Of a stretch of DNA of 64,000 bases, positions 1 through 9,531 are shown piece after piece. The notes below the pieces were generated by a model. The model searched no databases, was not told the DNA's origin, and saw only the letters and a list, made by a program, of their open reading frames with translations. The DNA is from Intestinimonas butyriciproducens (GTDB lineage: Bacteria > Bacillota > Clostridia > Oscillospirales > Oscillospiraceae). Made by a program: the position numbers and the translations under genes. Each line of letters opens with the position of its first letter. Within the stretch, counting starts at the first letter, position 1. Where the stretch lies: assembly GCF_004154955.1 (NCBI RefSeq), contig NZ_CP011524.1:2790001-2854000 (forward strand), given 5' to 3'.

Positions 1-449
1 TCCTCCATCCCCAACTCGCGGGCCCGCTGATTCATCCTCTCCACAAAGGCGGACTCACTGCCGGCCAGGTGTTCGGCCAGAGCCACGGCGGCATCGTTGC
101 CCGACACCACGGCGACTGCCTTGAGCATGTCGTCCACCGTCATTTGCTCCCCCTCTTTGAGGTAGACCTGTGACCCTCCCATGGAGGCGGCGCGGGCAGA
201 GACGGTAACCATATCGTCCAGCTTGAGCCGCCCCGAGTCGATGGCCTCCATCACCAGCAGCAGTGTCATCACCTTAGTCACGCTGGCGGGCTCCAGCTTG
301 TCGTGGGCGTGGTCCTCATAGAGGACGGTGCCCGTCTCCTTCTCCATCAGGACGGCGGACCCTGCCTCGGTCTCCGGAGCGCCGGTAACGGCGGCGGCGG
401 GCAGGACCAGCAGACAGGCGCATAGAAATGCCGCGAGAATTCGTTTCAT
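1..449 (-). CDS. D-alanyl-D-alanine carboxypeptidase (DacF/PBP5 type), 5' part only
   Basis: Only the first ~149 residues are inside the window; the gene runs off the left edge. The ATG at 447-449 follows a GGAGGAG ribosome binding site, and the product opens with a signal peptide (MKRILAAFLCACLLVLPAAA). The serine penicillin-binding-protein motifs are visible: S-x-x-K as SVTK at residues 56-59 and SGN at 116-118. Family knowledge: these exported enzymes trim the terminal D-Ala from peptidoglycan pentapeptides. The KTG motif and the C-terminal membrane anchor lie outside the window, so DacA, DacB and DacF subtypes cannot be separated. It shares the strand with the acetyltransferase gene upstream but is 219 bases away. 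Confidence 0.9.
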   Translation of the reverse strand, partial: MKRILAAFLCACLLVLPAAAVTGAPETEAGSAVLMEKETGTVLYEDHAHDKLEPASVTKVMTLLLVMEAIDSGRLKLDDMVTVSARAASMGGSQVYLKEGEQMTVDDMLKAVAVVSGNDAAVALAEHLAGSESAFVERMNQRARELGME

Positions 450-668
450 AGTTGGTCTTCTCCTCCATCATCGAAGTTACTACGAAAAGGATGTGGAGGA
501 AGCGAGCCTTCTATACTGGAAGAAATTTTATTTCAGACACCGCCCCGCAATTGCGACGCCGTCCCAGGGCAGAGCAGGCGGGGGCGCATCGGAGAGGCGG
601 TCCAGGGGCCCGGCCGATCGCAAGGGAGCCCCGCGCCGGTCGGGCGCTCTCCCCTTTTCCGATACGCC

Positions 669-1130
669 CTAGAGCTCCATCTTCATCATGATATCGGAGA
701 GCGCAAAGGCCACGTTGTCATGGGCCTCGTAGCGGAAACCGAAGCTTTCATATACATGGAGGGCCGCTTTCAGACTGTGGTGGGAGGTGAGGACCAGGGT
801 ATGTACCCCCAGTTCCCGGGCCGCGTCGATGGTTGCACGCATCAGAGCTTTGCCGATCCCACGGTTGCGCCAGGGAGCCTTCACCCCAAATTTGAAGGGC
901 TCCGCCACGCCGTCCCGGAAGAGCTCCAGCATCATCATTCCCACGATCTCTTCCCCCGCCCGGGCCAGAAAGATGCGCCCGCCGCCTGCCAGCACCCGTT
1001 CCGGATGCTCCAACTGTTCCAGGTCTGCCGGCTCCAGAATGTCGTTTTCCTCCAGCCAGGGCAGAGAGATCGCCAACAGCTCCGGCTTATATTGGTCCTC
1101 GTAGTCGATAATGACAAATTCCTCTGACAT
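669..1130 (-). CDS. GNAT family N-acetyltransferase
   Basis: 153-residue protein with a GCN5-related acetyltransferase core. The acetyl-CoA pyrophosphate loop is visible as PWRNRGIGKALM (R/Q-x-x-G-x-G/A type), preceded by a beta strand with VGMMMLELF and followed by the usual C-terminal YESFGFRYE segment. I start it at the ATG at 1128-1130 because GGGGGAG lies just upstream; the frame is open further, but without a better signal. The first half has a charged stretch (YEDQYKPELLAISLPWLEENDIL) unlike well-known subfamilies, so the acetyl acceptor cannot be named. It is a single gene, divergent from the heat-shock operon, with the ~240-base gap holding the hrcA promoter and operator on the other strand. 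Confidence 0.85.
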   Translation of the reverse strand: MSEEFVIIDYEDQYKPELLAISLPWLEENDILEPADLEQLEHPERVLAGGGRIFLARAGEEIVGMMMLELFRDGVAEPFKFGVKAPWRNRGIGKALMRATIDAARELGVHTLVLTSHHSLKAALHVYESFGFRYEAHDNVAFALSDIMMKMEL

Positions 1131-1266
1131 ATGCTCCCCCACTTTCGCCGTTTTACCCATCTTACCACACTCCCCCCCTTTTGGCAATTCCGCTGGCAAT
1201 CAAATCCCGCTTTTGCAAGCATAAATCCGGGATTTTTCGTTCACATTTAATTTACATCCTTTGCTA

Positions 1267-1295
1267 TTGACTTTTTTTCCGGGTAGTGGTAGATT
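1267..1295 (+). promoter_or_regulatory. Vegetative promoter of the hrcA-grpE-dnaK-dnaJ operon
   Basis: TTGACT at 1267-1272, 17 bases, TAGATT at 1290-1295. The predicted transcription start falls inside the CIRCE operator immediately downstream, as expected for HrcA repression. Confidence 0.88.
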
Positions 1296-1299
1296 TACA

Positions 1300-1326
1300 T
1301 TAGCACTCAGAGATGTCGAGTGCTAA
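1300..1326 (+). promoter_or_regulatory. CIRCE operator (HrcA binding site)
   Basis: Perfect inverted repeat TTAGCACTC-N9-GAGTGCTAA, with arms at 1300-1308 and 1318-1326. This matches the known CIRCE consensus exactly. It overlaps the predicted transcription start, so bound HrcA would block the operon until heat or unfolded protein titrates GroEL away. Confidence 0.98.
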
Positions 1327-1368
1327 GATTTTAAACATACTGAGATTGGAAAAGAAGGTGAGCGCGGT

Positions 1369-2427
1369 ATGGACCTGAGCGACCGGAAGAAAAAAATCCT
1401 CCGCGCCATCATCGAAAACTATATCGAGACGGCGGAGCCTGTGGGCTCCAAGGCTGTGGCCTCCACGCCCGGCCTGAACGTCTCCTCGGCCACTGTCCGC
1501 AACGAGATGGCGGACCTGGAGGAGCTGGGCCTGCTGGAGCAGCCCCATACCTCCGCGGGGCGGATTCCCTCCCCCAAGGGCTACCGCATCTATGTCAACG
1601 AGCTGATGGACGACTACCGCCTGTCGGTCCAGGAGACCAAGCGGCTCAACCAGGCGCTTCACCTGAAGATGCGGGAGCTGGACCAGGTCATCGACCAGGC
1701 CGGGCGGGTGGTCTCCCAGCTCACCCGGTATCCCGCCTTTGCCCTGGCCGACCGGGCCAGCAAGGTCACCATCCAGCGCTTTGACCTTCTGATGGTCGCC
1801 AGCGACTCCTTCATCATCGTGGTGATGACCGATACCAATGTGGTGCGCAACCGGCTGGTCAGGCTGCCCGCCGATCTCTCGGAGGCACAGCTTCAGCTTT
1901 TGAACACCCTTTTGAACACTACCTTTACCGGTCTCACGCTGGATGAGATCACCCCTGAGCTGATGCGGGTAGCCTCCCACGCGGCCGGTGAGGCCTATGG
2001 GCTCATCTCCTTGGTGGTGTCCTTCGCCATCGACGTGCTGGAGAGCCTGGAGCAGCGCACCGTCCATACGGCGGGCATCGCCAGTCTGCTCTCCCACCCC
2101 GAGTACCAGAGTCTGGACCGGGCCGCCCCCCTCATGAGCTACCTCAGCGAGGATCAGGACGCAGGCCGCTTCCCCATGCCTCAGGTCGGTCCCATGGAGA
2201 TCCTCATCGGTCCCGAAAACGTAGTAGACGCCCTGAAAGACACCAGCGTGGTGGTGGCAAGCTACGAGATCGGCGACGGTATGCGAGGGGTCATCGGCGT
2301 GGTGGGCCCCACCCGAATGGACTACGCCAAGATCACCGCGCGCCTTGCGTATTTCGCCTCCGGCCTCACCCGCCTCTTCGGAACGGGCGAGCTCCCTCCG
2401 GCGGACGACGGCGCCAAGGAAAAATAG
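1369..2427 (+). CDS. hrcA: Heat-inducible transcription repressor HrcA
   Basis: 352 residues, the usual family length. The N-terminal winged helix begins MDLSDRKKKILRAIIENYIE and carries the diagnostic EPVGSKA and SSATVRNEMADLEELGLL segments, followed by the PHTSAGRIPSPKGYR stretch typical of HrcA; the rest is the GAF-like dimerisation region. It represses class I heat-shock genes by binding CIRCE with GroEL as co-factor. The ATG at 1369 sits 8 bases after AAGAAGGTGAG. It is the first gene of the operon and lies 42 bases downstream of its own operator, so autoregulation is built in. It ends in TAG just before the grpE ribosome binding site. Confidence 0.97.
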   Translation: MDLSDRKKKILRAIIENYIETAEPVGSKAVASTPGLNVSSATVRNEMADLEELGLLEQPHTSAGRIPSPKGYRIYVNELMDDYRLSVQETKRLNQALHLKMRELDQVIDQAGRVVSQLTRYPAFALADRASKVTIQRFDLLMVASDSFIIVVMTDTNVVRNRLVRLPADLSEAQLQLLNTLLNTTFTGLTLDEITPELMRVASHAAGEAYGLISLVVSFAIDVLESLEQRTVHTAGIASLLSHPEYQSLDRAAPLMSYLSEDQDAGRFPMPQVGPMEILIGPENVVDALKDTSVVVASYEIGDGMRGVIGVVGPTRMDYAKITARLAYFASGLTRLFGTGELPPADDGAKEK

Positions 2428-2438
2428 GAGGAAACACC

Positions 2439-2999
2439 TTGAGTAAAAAGGATCAGAAAAAGGACCCCATCCAAGAGTCTCCCGCAGAACACGCACAGGC
2501 CCAGCCCTCAGCGGAGCCTGACTGTACGCCGGAGGCTGAGACTGCCCCCGATCCCCTGGTGGAGGAGCTGGAAGCCTTGAAAAACGAGCTGGCGGAAAAA
2601 GAGAGCAAATATCTGCGTCTGGCCGCTGAATATGATAACTTCCGGAAGCGGTCACAGAAGGAGAAGGAATCCGCCTATGCCGACGCCAAAACCGACGCGG
2701 TATCCGCTTTCCTTCCCGTCTATGACAACCTGGAGCGTGCCCTCAAGCAGGAGACCTGTGACGAGGCCTACGCCAAGGGTGTGGAGATGACCATGACCGG
2801 GTTGAAGGAGATCATGACCCGGCTGGGCATCGAAGAGATTCCCGCCCTGGGGCAGCCCTTTGACCCCTCGCTTCACAACGCCGTGATGCATGTGGAGGAC
2901 GAGAGCGCCGAAGAGAACACCGTCGTGGAGGTCTTTCAGGCCGGCTTCCGGCTGGGGGAAAAGGTCATCCGGTTCGCTATGGTAAAGGTGGCCAACTAG
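2439..2999 (+). CDS. grpE: Nucleotide exchange factor GrpE
   Basis: 186 residues. An acidic, low-complexity N-terminal tail (about residues 1-45, rich in E, P and A) leads into the long coiled coil (ELEALKNELAEKESKYLRLAAEYDNFRKRSQKE) and a C-terminal beta domain ending FRLGEKVIRFAMVKVAN, the GrpE signature. GrpE releases ADP from DnaK. The start is TTG at 2439-2441, placed by AGGAGG at 2427-2432; no ATG is suitably positioned, so an automatic caller that prefers ATG may shorten the gene. Only 11 bases separate it from hrcA, indicating translational coupling. Confidence 0.96.
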   Translation: MSKKDQKKDPIQESPAEHAQAQPSAEPDCTPEAETAPDPLVEELEALKNELAEKESKYLRLAAEYDNFRKRSQKEKESAYADAKTDAVSAFLPVYDNLERALKQETCDEAYAKGVEMTMTGLKEIMTRLGIEEIPALGQPFDPSLHNAVMHVEDESAEENTVVEVFQAGFRLGEKVIRFAMVKVAN

Positions 3000-3086
3000 A
3001 GACGCCAGGGTCCCCCGGAACAGGCGGAAGACGCCGTTTCAGTTGAATTTGTAAAGCCAATTTCTTTATTATTGGAGGAATTTATT

Positions 3087-4949
3087 ATGTCTAAGATTAT
3101 CGGTATCGACCTGGGTACGACCAACTCCTGCGTGGCTGTTATGGAGGGCGGCGAGCCCGTTGTCATCGCCAATGCAGAGGGCAACCGTACCACCCCGTCC
3201 GTGGTGGCCTTCTCCAAGGACGGCGAGCGGATGGTGGGCCAAGTGGCAAAGCGCCAGGCCATCACCAACCCCGACCGCACTATTATGTCCATCAAGCGCG
3301 AGATGGGCACCAACCACAAGGTAAACATCGACGGCAAGGCCTACACACCCCAGGAGATTTCCGCCATGATCCTGCAGAAGCTGAAGGCGGACGCCGAGGC
3401 CTATCTGGGCCAGAGCGTCACCGAGGCCGTCATCACCGTCCCCGCCTACTTCAATGACGCCCAGCGCCAGGCCACCAAGGATGCCGGCAAGATCGCCGGC
3501 CTGGACGTGAAACGGATCATCAACGAGCCCACCGCCGCCGCCGTGGCGTACGGCGTGGACAAGGAGAAGCAGGATCAGAAGATCATGGTCTACGACCTGG
3601 GCGGCGGCACCTTCGACGTGTCCATCCTGGAAATCGGCGACGGCGTCATCGAGGTGCTGTCCACCTCCGGCGACACCCATCTGGGCGGCGACGACTTCGA
3701 CCAGGCCGTGATGGACTGGATGGTAGCTGAGTTCAAGAGCTCCAACGGCATCGACCTCTCCAGCGACAAAGTGGCCATGCAGCGGCTGAAGGAGGCCGCC
3801 GAGAAGGCCAAGATCGAGCTCTCCGGCGTCACCTCCACCGCCATTAACCTCCCCTATATCACCGCCGACGCCACCGGCCCCAAGCACCTGGATCTGACCC
3901 TCACCAGGGCCAAGTTCGACCAGCTCACCGCCTCCCTGGTGGAGCGGACCTCCGGTCCTGTGCGCCAGGCCATGAGCGACGCCGGTCTCGCCGCCAACGA
4001 CATCGCCAAGGTCCTGCTGGTGGGCGGCTCCAGCCGTATCCCCGCCGTGCAGGAGATGGTCAAAAAGCTCACCGGCAAAGAGGGCTTCAAGGGCATCAAC
4101 CCCGACGAGTGTGTGGCCATCGGTGCCGCCATCCAGGGCGGCGTGCTGGTGGGCGATGTGAAGGGCCTGCTGCTCCTGGACGTCACCCCCCTCAGCCTGG
4201 GTATTGAGACCATGGGCGGCGTAATGACCAAACTCATCGAGCGCAACACCACCATCCCCACCAAGAAGAGCCAGATCTTCACCACCGCCGCAGACAATCA
4301 GACCTCCGTGGAGGTCCATGTGCTCCAGGGCGAGCGGGAGATGGCGCAGTATAACAAGACCCTGGGACGCTTCAATCTGGACGGGATCGCACCGGCCCGC
4401 CGCGGCGTGCCTCAGATCGAAGTCACCTTTGACATCGACGCAAACGGCATCGTGAACGTCTCCGCCAAAGATATGGGCACCGGCAAAGAGCAGCACATTA
4501 CTATCACCTCCTCCACCAACATGTCCAAAGAGGATGTGGAGAAGGCCGTCAAGGAGGCCGAACAGTTTGCCGCCGAGGACGCCAAGCGGAAGGAAGAGGT
4601 GGATGTCCGCAACCAGGGCGACCAGATGGTGTACCAGACCGAAAAGGTCATGGAAGAGCTCAAGGACAAGATCGACTCCGGCGACAAGGCGACCCTGGAC
4701 GCCGCCCTCACCAAGCTCAAGGACGCCCTGAAGGGCACCGACGTGGAGGCCATCAAGTCCGCCACCGAGGAACTGAGCAAGGCCTTTTATCCCATCAGCG
4801 AAAAGCTCTATAATCAGGCCGGCGCCCAGGCCGGCGGCGCGCAGGGCAGCGCCGGTTTCACCGGTGGAGCACAGGCCGGCGGCGCGGACACCGATCCCAA
4901 TGTAGTGGATGCCGACTATGAGGTCGTGGACGACGACGGCAACAAGTAA
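3087..4949 (+). CDS. dnaK: Molecular chaperone DnaK (Hsp70)
   Basis: 620 residues, normal length for a Firmicute DnaK. It starts [19 protein letters not shown] (phosphate-1 motif), has [14 protein letters not shown] (phosphate 2) and [13 protein letters not shown] (adenosine motif), the [18 protein letters not shown] interdomain linker, a substrate-binding beta domain and a helical lid. The tail is Gly/Ala-rich and ends in acidic [10 protein letters not shown]. The ATG at 3087 is chosen because GGAGGAA at 3074-3080 is correctly spaced; an upstream TTG at 3072 overlaps that site and is rejected. The gene lies 87 bases after grpE with no terminator between, so it is the third gene of the CIRCE operon. 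Confidence 0.98.
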   Translation: MSKIIGIDLGTTNSCVAVMEGGEPVVIANAEGNRTTPSVVAFSKDGERMVGQVAKRQAITNPDRTIMSIKREMGTNHKVNIDGKAYTPQEISAMILQKLKADAEAYLGQSVTEAVITVPAYFNDAQRQATKDAGKIAGLDVKRIINEPTAAAVAYGVDKEKQDQKIMVYDLGGGTFDVSILEIGDGVIEVLSTSGDTHLGGDDFDQAVMDWMVAEFKSSNGIDLSSDKVAMQRLKEAAEKAKIELSGVTSTAINLPYITADATGPKHLDLTLTRAKFDQLTASLVERTSGPVRQAMSDAGLAANDIAKVLLVGGSSRIPAVQEMVKKLTGKEGFKGINPDECVAIGAAIQGGVLVGDVKGLLLLDVTPLSLGIETMGGVMTKLIERNTTIPTKKSQIFTTAADNQTSVEVHVLQGEREMAQYNKTLGRFNLDGIAPARRGVPQIEVTFDIDANGIVNVSAKDMGTGKEQHITITSSTNMSKEDVEKAVKEAEQFAAEDAKRKEEVDVRNQGDQMVYQTEKVMEELKDKIDSGDKATLDAALTKLKDALKGTDVEAIKSATEELSKAFYPISEKLYNQAGAQAGGAQGSAGFTGGAQAGGADTDPNVVDADYEVVDDDGNK

Positions 4950-4970
4950 ATCCCGGAATGACCTGACTGC

Positions 4971-5001
4971 CGTGGGACGGGGGAGCTTCCTCCGTCCCAC
5001 G
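4971..5001 (+). other. Intercistronic hairpin between dnaK and dnaJ
   Basis: A 10-bp perfect stem, CGTGGGACGG at 4971-4980 with CCGTCCCACG at 4992-5001, and an 11-base loop. No T-tract follows, so it is more likely an RNA-stability or processing element that favours dnaK over dnaJ than a terminator (inference). Confidence 0.55.
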
Positions 5002-5077
5002 CAGAATGTATCGGCGGACGGTCCGCGCCCGCTGTATCTGCGCAATCGATCCTCCTCATTGAAAGAGGTGACCATAT

Positions 5078-6238
5078 ATGGCTGACCAAAAACGAGATTA
5101 TTATGAAGTTCTGGGCGTCTCAAAGGGCGCCACGGACGATGAGATCAAAAAGTCCTACCGGAAATTGGCCAAACAGTACCACCCGGACCTGAACCCGGGC
5201 GACAAGGCGGCCGAGGCCAGGTTCAAGGAGGTCAACGAGGCTTACGAGATCCTGTCCGACAAGGAAAAACGCGCCCGTTACGACCAGTTCGGACATGCGG
5301 GCGTGGACCCCAACTTCAATCCTGGCGGCGGGTTCGGAGGCGGCTTCGGCGGCTTTACGGATATGGGCGACATCGACCTAGGCGACCTCTTCGGCTCCTT
5401 CTTCGGCGGAGGCTTTGGCGGAGGCGGCTCCAGCCGCCGGAACGGCCCCCAGAAGGGGGAGACCATCCGTACAGGGGTCGCCATCTCCTTTGAGGAGGCG
5501 GCCTTCGGCTGCGAGAAGGAGGTCACGGTGAGCCGCACCGAGCAGTGCGACGTCTGCCACGGCACCGGATGCGCCCCCGGCACCACGGCGGAGGTCTGCC
5601 CGGACTGCCACGGCAGTGGTACAGTCCGCATCCAGCGAGGCGGCGGTGGCTTTTCCTTCGCCACCACCACCACCTGCCCCAAGTGCCGGGGTGCTGGAAA
5701 AATCATTCACCAGCCCTGTAAGACCTGCAACGGCGCGGGCAGCGTGCGGCGGCAGAAAAAGCTGGCCGTCACCATTCCTGCGGGCATCGACAACGGCCAG
5801 GCCGTCTCCCTCCGGGGTCAGGGCGGTGCCGGCAAGAACGGTGGTCCGGCGGGTGATCTGCTCATCGCCGTCACGGTGAGGCCCCATCCCACCTTCCGCC
5901 GGGAGGGCACCTCCGTCTACATGGACCAACCCGTCTCCTTTGTCCAGGCCGCTCTGGGTGCCGAGCTGGAGATCCCCACCATCGACGGCACGGTGAAGTA
6001 TACCATGCCCGAGGGGACCCAGTCGGGCACCACCTTCCGGCTGCGCGGGAAAGGCATCCCCGGTCTCAACGGCCGCGGGCGCGGCGATCAGTACGTCACC
6101 GTCAAGGTCCAGGTGCCCACCGGCCTCTCCCGTGCCCAGAAGGACGCGCTGAAGGCGTTCGGCACCACCATGGGTGAAACAGCGCCTGAAACCGATTCCT
6201 TGAAGAATCTCTTTGACAAGCACAGGAAAAAGAAATAA
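5078..6238 (+). CDS. dnaJ: Molecular chaperone DnaJ (Hsp40, type I)
   Basis: 386 residues with the full class-I layout: J domain (residues ~5-70) with the essential YHPDLN motif, a Gly/Phe-rich linker (~75-130, unusually long runs of [10 protein letters not shown] type), four zinc-finger repeats ([33 protein letters not shown]) and two C-terminal substrate-binding beta domains. It delivers substrates to DnaK and stimulates its ATPase. AAGAGGTGACC precedes the ATG. It is the last gene of the operon and is followed directly by a strong terminator. Confidence 0.97.
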   Translation: MADQKRDYYEVLGVSKGATDDEIKKSYRKLAKQYHPDLNPGDKAAEARFKEVNEAYEILSDKEKRARYDQFGHAGVDPNFNPGGGFGGGFGGFTDMGDIDLGDLFGSFFGGGFGGGGSSRRNGPQKGETIRTGVAISFEEAAFGCEKEVTVSRTEQCDVCHGTGCAPGTTAEVCPDCHGSGTVRIQRGGGGFSFATTTTCPKCRGAGKIIHQPCKTCNGAGSVRRQKKLAVTIPAGIDNGQAVSLRGQGGAGKNGGPAGDLLIAVTVRPHPTFRREGTSVYMDQPVSFVQAALGAELEIPTIDGTVKYTMPEGTQSGTTFRLRGKGIPGLNGRGRGDQYVTVKVQVPTGLSRAQKDALKAFGTTMGETAPETDSLKNLFDKHRKKK

Positions 6239-6243
6239 AATAA

Positions 6244-6275
6244 GGGGCGGCCCATAGGGCCGCCCCTTTTGTTTT
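6244..6275 (+). terminator. Rho-independent terminator of the heat-shock operon
   Basis: Perfect 10-bp stem GGGGCGGCCC / GGGCCGCCCC (6244-6253 and 6257-6266) with a 3-base loop, followed by TTTTGTTTTT. Confidence 0.93.
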
Positions 6276-6399
6276 TCCGCCCTTCTGCGGAGCGCAGCGG
6301 GACAGGCTGTGATCCCTGCCCACTTCATCCGCCCCTTCCACACGGGTCCCTGTTTCCCATGGAAAGCACGCCCTTTTTTGAAAGCCTCGGAGGTGTCCT

Positions 6400-8658
6400 A
6401 TGTCCGACCTCGCGCAGAACTTGGAGTCCGGCTTCCGGCAGTATATCTACCCCTGTCTTACCGGCATGGCCTTTGCCCTGGTGGTACTGCTGGGGATCGT
6501 CCTCTTCTTCTCCGCCTATTGCTCCGCCTGCCGCCCGCGCCGGGGCAACGTGGAGTGGATCGCCCTGCGGGAGCGCCGTACCCGGCGCGGCTTTTCCCTT
6601 CCGCTGCACCCCATGGAGCGGCGGGACGCCCTCCCTCTGCTCCTGATCACTGTGCTTTACGCCTTCAGCGCCTTTTTCCGGTTGGGCTCCCTCTCCGCCC
6701 CACAGTCGGCCCTGGACCTGGGGGACAACGGCTCCGTGGAGATCGAGCTCTCGGAGCAGGTCTATCTTACCAAGCTGATGTACTTCTCCAACCTGGGGAC
6801 CGGAAGCTACAATCTGGAGGTCTCCGCAGACGGGGAGACTTGGTACACCCTTTGGGCCAGGAAGGACGAGGAGGGGGATGTGACGGGCTACTACTGGGCC
6901 GACGCCGAGGGCTATTCCCCCAGTTACGCCCTGCTCCAGAAGTATAACGATCTCTTCAAGTGGCTGGAGATCGAGCCGGAGAACCCCCAGAACGTCCGCT
7001 ATCTCCGTCTCACCGGCAAGGCTGACAAGGGTCTCCTGGAGCTGGGAGAGCTGGCTCTTTACAGCGCCGTCGGAGAAAGCCGAGACCCCCTGGGCCGCCT
7101 CAACGTCTCCCCTGCTCCCCTGTCGGCCCGGAACGGCGCCGACCTCACCGGCATCACCGTATCCGGGGCGGACGCCCTTTTTGACGAGCAGGACACCGTT
7201 CCGGCGCAGTCCACCTGGTACAATTCCGCCTACTTTGATGAGATCTATCACGCCCGCACCGCCCTGGAGCATTTGGAGGGCGTTTATCCCTACGAGGTCT
7301 CCCATCCGCCTTTGGGCAAGCTCATCATCGGTCTGGGGATCCGCGTCTTTGGCATGACCCCCTTCGGCTGGCGCTTTATGGGGACCCTTTTCGGCGTCTG
7401 CATGCTCCCTATCCTCTACGTGTTTTTGAAAAATCTCTTCGGCAGAACGGCGGTGGCCGCCTGCGGTACCTGTCTGTTTGCCTTCGACTTCATGCACCTC
7501 ACCCAGACCCGTATCGCCACCATCGACACCTACGGCGTCTTTTTCATTCTGCTGATGTATTTCTTCCTTTACCGCTATCTGACCCTCCCGGCGGGCACGC
7601 CTTTCCTGCGGGGCGCCCTGCCCCTCTTTCTCTCCGGGCTCTTCTGGGGGATCGGGGCGGCCAGCAAATGGACGGTGATCTATGGTGCGGCGGGCCTGGC
7701 GGTACTCTACTTCATCGGCCTCCATGCCAAGTGGCGGGCTTGGCCCGTGGGAGAACAGGCTCCCAGGTTCGCCCCCTGGCTGGTCAAGACGCTGCTCCTT
7801 TCCGCCCTGTGCTTTGTGGCGATCCCGGCCTGTATCTACTGCCTGAGCTACCTCCCCTATGCCCAGGCCAAGGGGGTGGACCTGTCCTTTGCCAACACAC
7901 TGGCCGGGGCGCGGGAGAGTCTGCCGGTCCTCATACAGAACCTCTGGGGCAGGTACACCGGCGGAGAGGGCTTCCAGGCCGCCTCCATCCCCAAGGACAG
8001 CCTGCCGGGAATCATGGCCGACAACCAGTGGTTTATGCTCACCTACCATGAGGGGGTCCACGCCGCTCACCCCTATTCCTCCCGCTGGTATCAGTGGCTC
8101 GTGGACGCCCGGCCCATCCTCTACTACCTGGACAACAAATCCGGCGCCGCACAGGAACTCAAGGCCGCCTTCGGCTGTTTCAACAACCCCATTGTCTGCT
8201 GGGCAGGTCTGCTGGCCATGCTCACGCTGCTCCTGCCGCCCCTTCTGTCCCTCCTGTCCACTCTTACCCGCCCCCTGCGGGCGCTCCTGGCCCGCCTCCT
8301 GCCTGGCGGAACGGTCCGCTGCGACGGTGCGCCGGTCCTGGACTTTCTGGCCCCTGACGGGCGGGGGATCTTCATCCTCATCGGCTATCTCTCTCAATTC
8401 CTCCCCTGGGTGTTCATCGGCCGTACCACGTTTGAATACCACTACTTCCCCTCCACGGTCTTTCTGGTGCTGGCCGTCTCCTATGTGATGGATGGGATGA
8501 TCCGGCGCAGGCCAGATGCCTGGAGGGGGCCGGTATACGGTCTCACCGCAGGGGTCGTCGGGCTTTATGTCCTTTTCTACCCAGTCCTCATCGGACTGAT
8601 GACGCCGACCTGGTATACGTCCAATATCCTCAAGTGGCTGCCCTCGTGGCCCTTCTGA
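6400..8658 (+). CDS. Protein-O-mannosyltransferase-like membrane glycosyltransferase (PMT/GT39 family) with an inserted beta-sandwich
   Basis: 752 residues, multi-spanning. After two N-terminal membrane segments (about 18-42 and 80-100) comes an extracytoplasmic block (~105-235) that looks like a discoidin/F5-8C-type beta sandwich (NLEVSADGETWYTLW ... NVRYLRLTG). The PMT region follows: the acidic loop YFDEIYHART near residues 278-287, then SHPPLGKLIIGLG, FGWRFMG and further membrane helices to the C-terminus. Family knowledge: GT39/GT-C enzymes move a sugar from a polyprenyl-phosphate sugar to an acceptor outside the membrane, and DE in the first loop is catalytic. GGAGGT precedes the ATG. 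It sits 15 bases upstream of the PHP gene, a probable two-gene unit. The acceptor is unknown. Confidence 0.85.
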   Translation: MSDLAQNLESGFRQYIYPCLTGMAFALVVLLGIVLFFSAYCSACRPRRGNVEWIALRERRTRRGFSLPLHPMERRDALPLLLITVLYAFSAFFRLGSLSAPQSALDLGDNGSVEIELSEQVYLTKLMYFSNLGTGSYNLEVSADGETWYTLWARKDEEGDVTGYYWADAEGYSPSYALLQKYNDLFKWLEIEPENPQNVRYLRLTGKADKGLLELGELALYSAVGESRDPLGRLNVSPAPLSARNGADLTGITVSGADALFDEQDTVPAQSTWYNSAYFDEIYHARTALEHLEGVYPYEVSHPPLGKLIIGLGIRVFGMTPFGWRFMGTLFGVCMLPILYVFLKNLFGRTAVAACGTCLFAFDFMHLTQTRIATIDTYGVFFILLMYFFLYRYLTLPAGTPFLRGALPLFLSGLFWGIGAASKWTVIYGAAGLAVLYFIGLHAKWRAWPVGEQAPRFAPWLVKTLLLSALCFVAIPACIYCLSYLPYAQAKGVDLSFANTLAGARESLPVLIQNLWGRYTGGEGFQAASIPKDSLPGIMADNQWFMLTYHEGVHAAHPYSSRWYQWLVDARPILYYLDNKSGAAQELKAAFGCFNNPIVCWAGLLAMLTLLLPPLLSLLSTLTRPLRALLARLLPGGTVRCDGAPVLDFLAPDGRGIFILIGYLSQFLPWVFIGRTTFEYHYFPSTVFLVLAVSYVMDGMIRRRPDAWRGPVYGLTAGVVGLYVLFYPVLIGLMTPTWYTSNILKWLPSWPF

Positions 8659-8673
8659 CGGAGGTTCTTTTCT

Positions 8674-9480
8674 ATGTACTATGCAGATTACCACACCCAC
8701 TCCCGCCTCTCTCCCGACAGCGACGCCCCCCTCCTCGACATGGCGGAGGCCGCGGCCCGCGCTGGCCTCTCCGAGCTGTGCATCACCGATCACTACGATC
8801 TGGTGGAGATGGACGGCACCCCCCGGACACAGCCTCTGGACTGGCCCGCCGCCGTCGCCCAGTGGGAGGAGGTCCGCCGTCGGATGGCGGGGCGCCTCAT
8901 CCTCAAGCTGGGCGTGGAGTTCGGAAGCCCCACCTATGACCACACCGCCGCCCGGCGCACTCTGGATCAGTCTCTGCTTGATTTTGTGATCGGTTCTCTC
9001 CACAACTACTCCCCGGAGGCGGGCGGCGCGGACTTCTATCTGGGCGACTACACCTCTCCGGATATCTGCTATGCCGCGCTGGACGACTATTTCGCCCATA
9101 TGGCGCGCCTTGCGCCGCTGCCCTTCTATGACAGTCTGGGCCACATCATCTACCCCCTGCGGTATATGTGTATGCGGGATGGCCAGAGCGTCTCGCTGGA
9201 CCGCTATATGGACGCCATCCGGGAGATCCTGAAGACAGTGGTGGAGACCGGCCACGGCATAGAGGTCAACACCTATAACGGCCGGACCGTCTCCGACTGG
9301 CGCCCTATTCTGGATCTGTACCGAGAAGTGGGCGGCGAGATCCTCACCGTGGGCTCCGACGCCCATGCCCCCCGGAACGTGGCCCGGGGCATTCGGGATG
9401 CCTATGCGCTCATCGCGGAGGCCGGGTTCCGGTACGTGGCGGTCTACGCGCGGCGAAAGCCGGCCTTTATTCCGCTATAA
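8674..9480 (+). CDS. PHP-domain phosphoesterase, histidinol-phosphatase-like (HisJ/HisK family)
   Basis: 268 residues. The metal-binding HxH motif is at residues 7-9 (YADYHTHSRLSPDS), with the other PHP ligands visible at LCITDHYD, GVEFG, SLHNY and near the C-terminus GSDAHAPRNV. Length and motif order fit the HisK-type histidinol-phosphate phosphatases, but there is no histidine operon nearby and several clostridial proteins of this group have unproven substrates. GGAGG lies upstream of the ATG and only 15 bases separate it from the mannosyltransferase-like gene, so the two are probably co-transcribed. A role in histidine synthesis is therefore possible but not shown by context. Confidence 0.8.
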   Translation: MYYADYHTHSRLSPDSDAPLLDMAEAAARAGLSELCITDHYDLVEMDGTPRTQPLDWPAAVAQWEEVRRRMAGRLILKLGVEFGSPTYDHTAARRTLDQSLLDFVIGSLHNYSPEAGGADFYLGDYTSPDICYAALDDYFAHMARLAPLPFYDSLGHIIYPLRYMCMRDGQSVSLDRYMDAIREILKTVVETGHGIEVNTYNGRTVSDWRPILDLYREVGGEILTVGSDAHAPRNVARGIRDAYALIAEAGFRYVAVYARRKPAFIPL

Positions 9481-9531
9481 AAGGCGGACCACGTTGCAAC
9501 GTTGAATCAAAAAACTTGGAGGTATTTTATC

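Noticed and set aside
3069-5123. 684-codon open frame antisense to dnaK
   Set aside because: It mirrors the codon pattern of a GC-rich gene, has no ribosome binding site and no recognisable domain; dnaK on the other strand is certain.
6325-9366. 1013-codon open frame antisense to the mannosyltransferase-like and PHP genes
   Set aside because: Low-complexity, Gly/His/Gln-rich translation without motifs; both sense genes have full family signatures and good ribosome binding sites.
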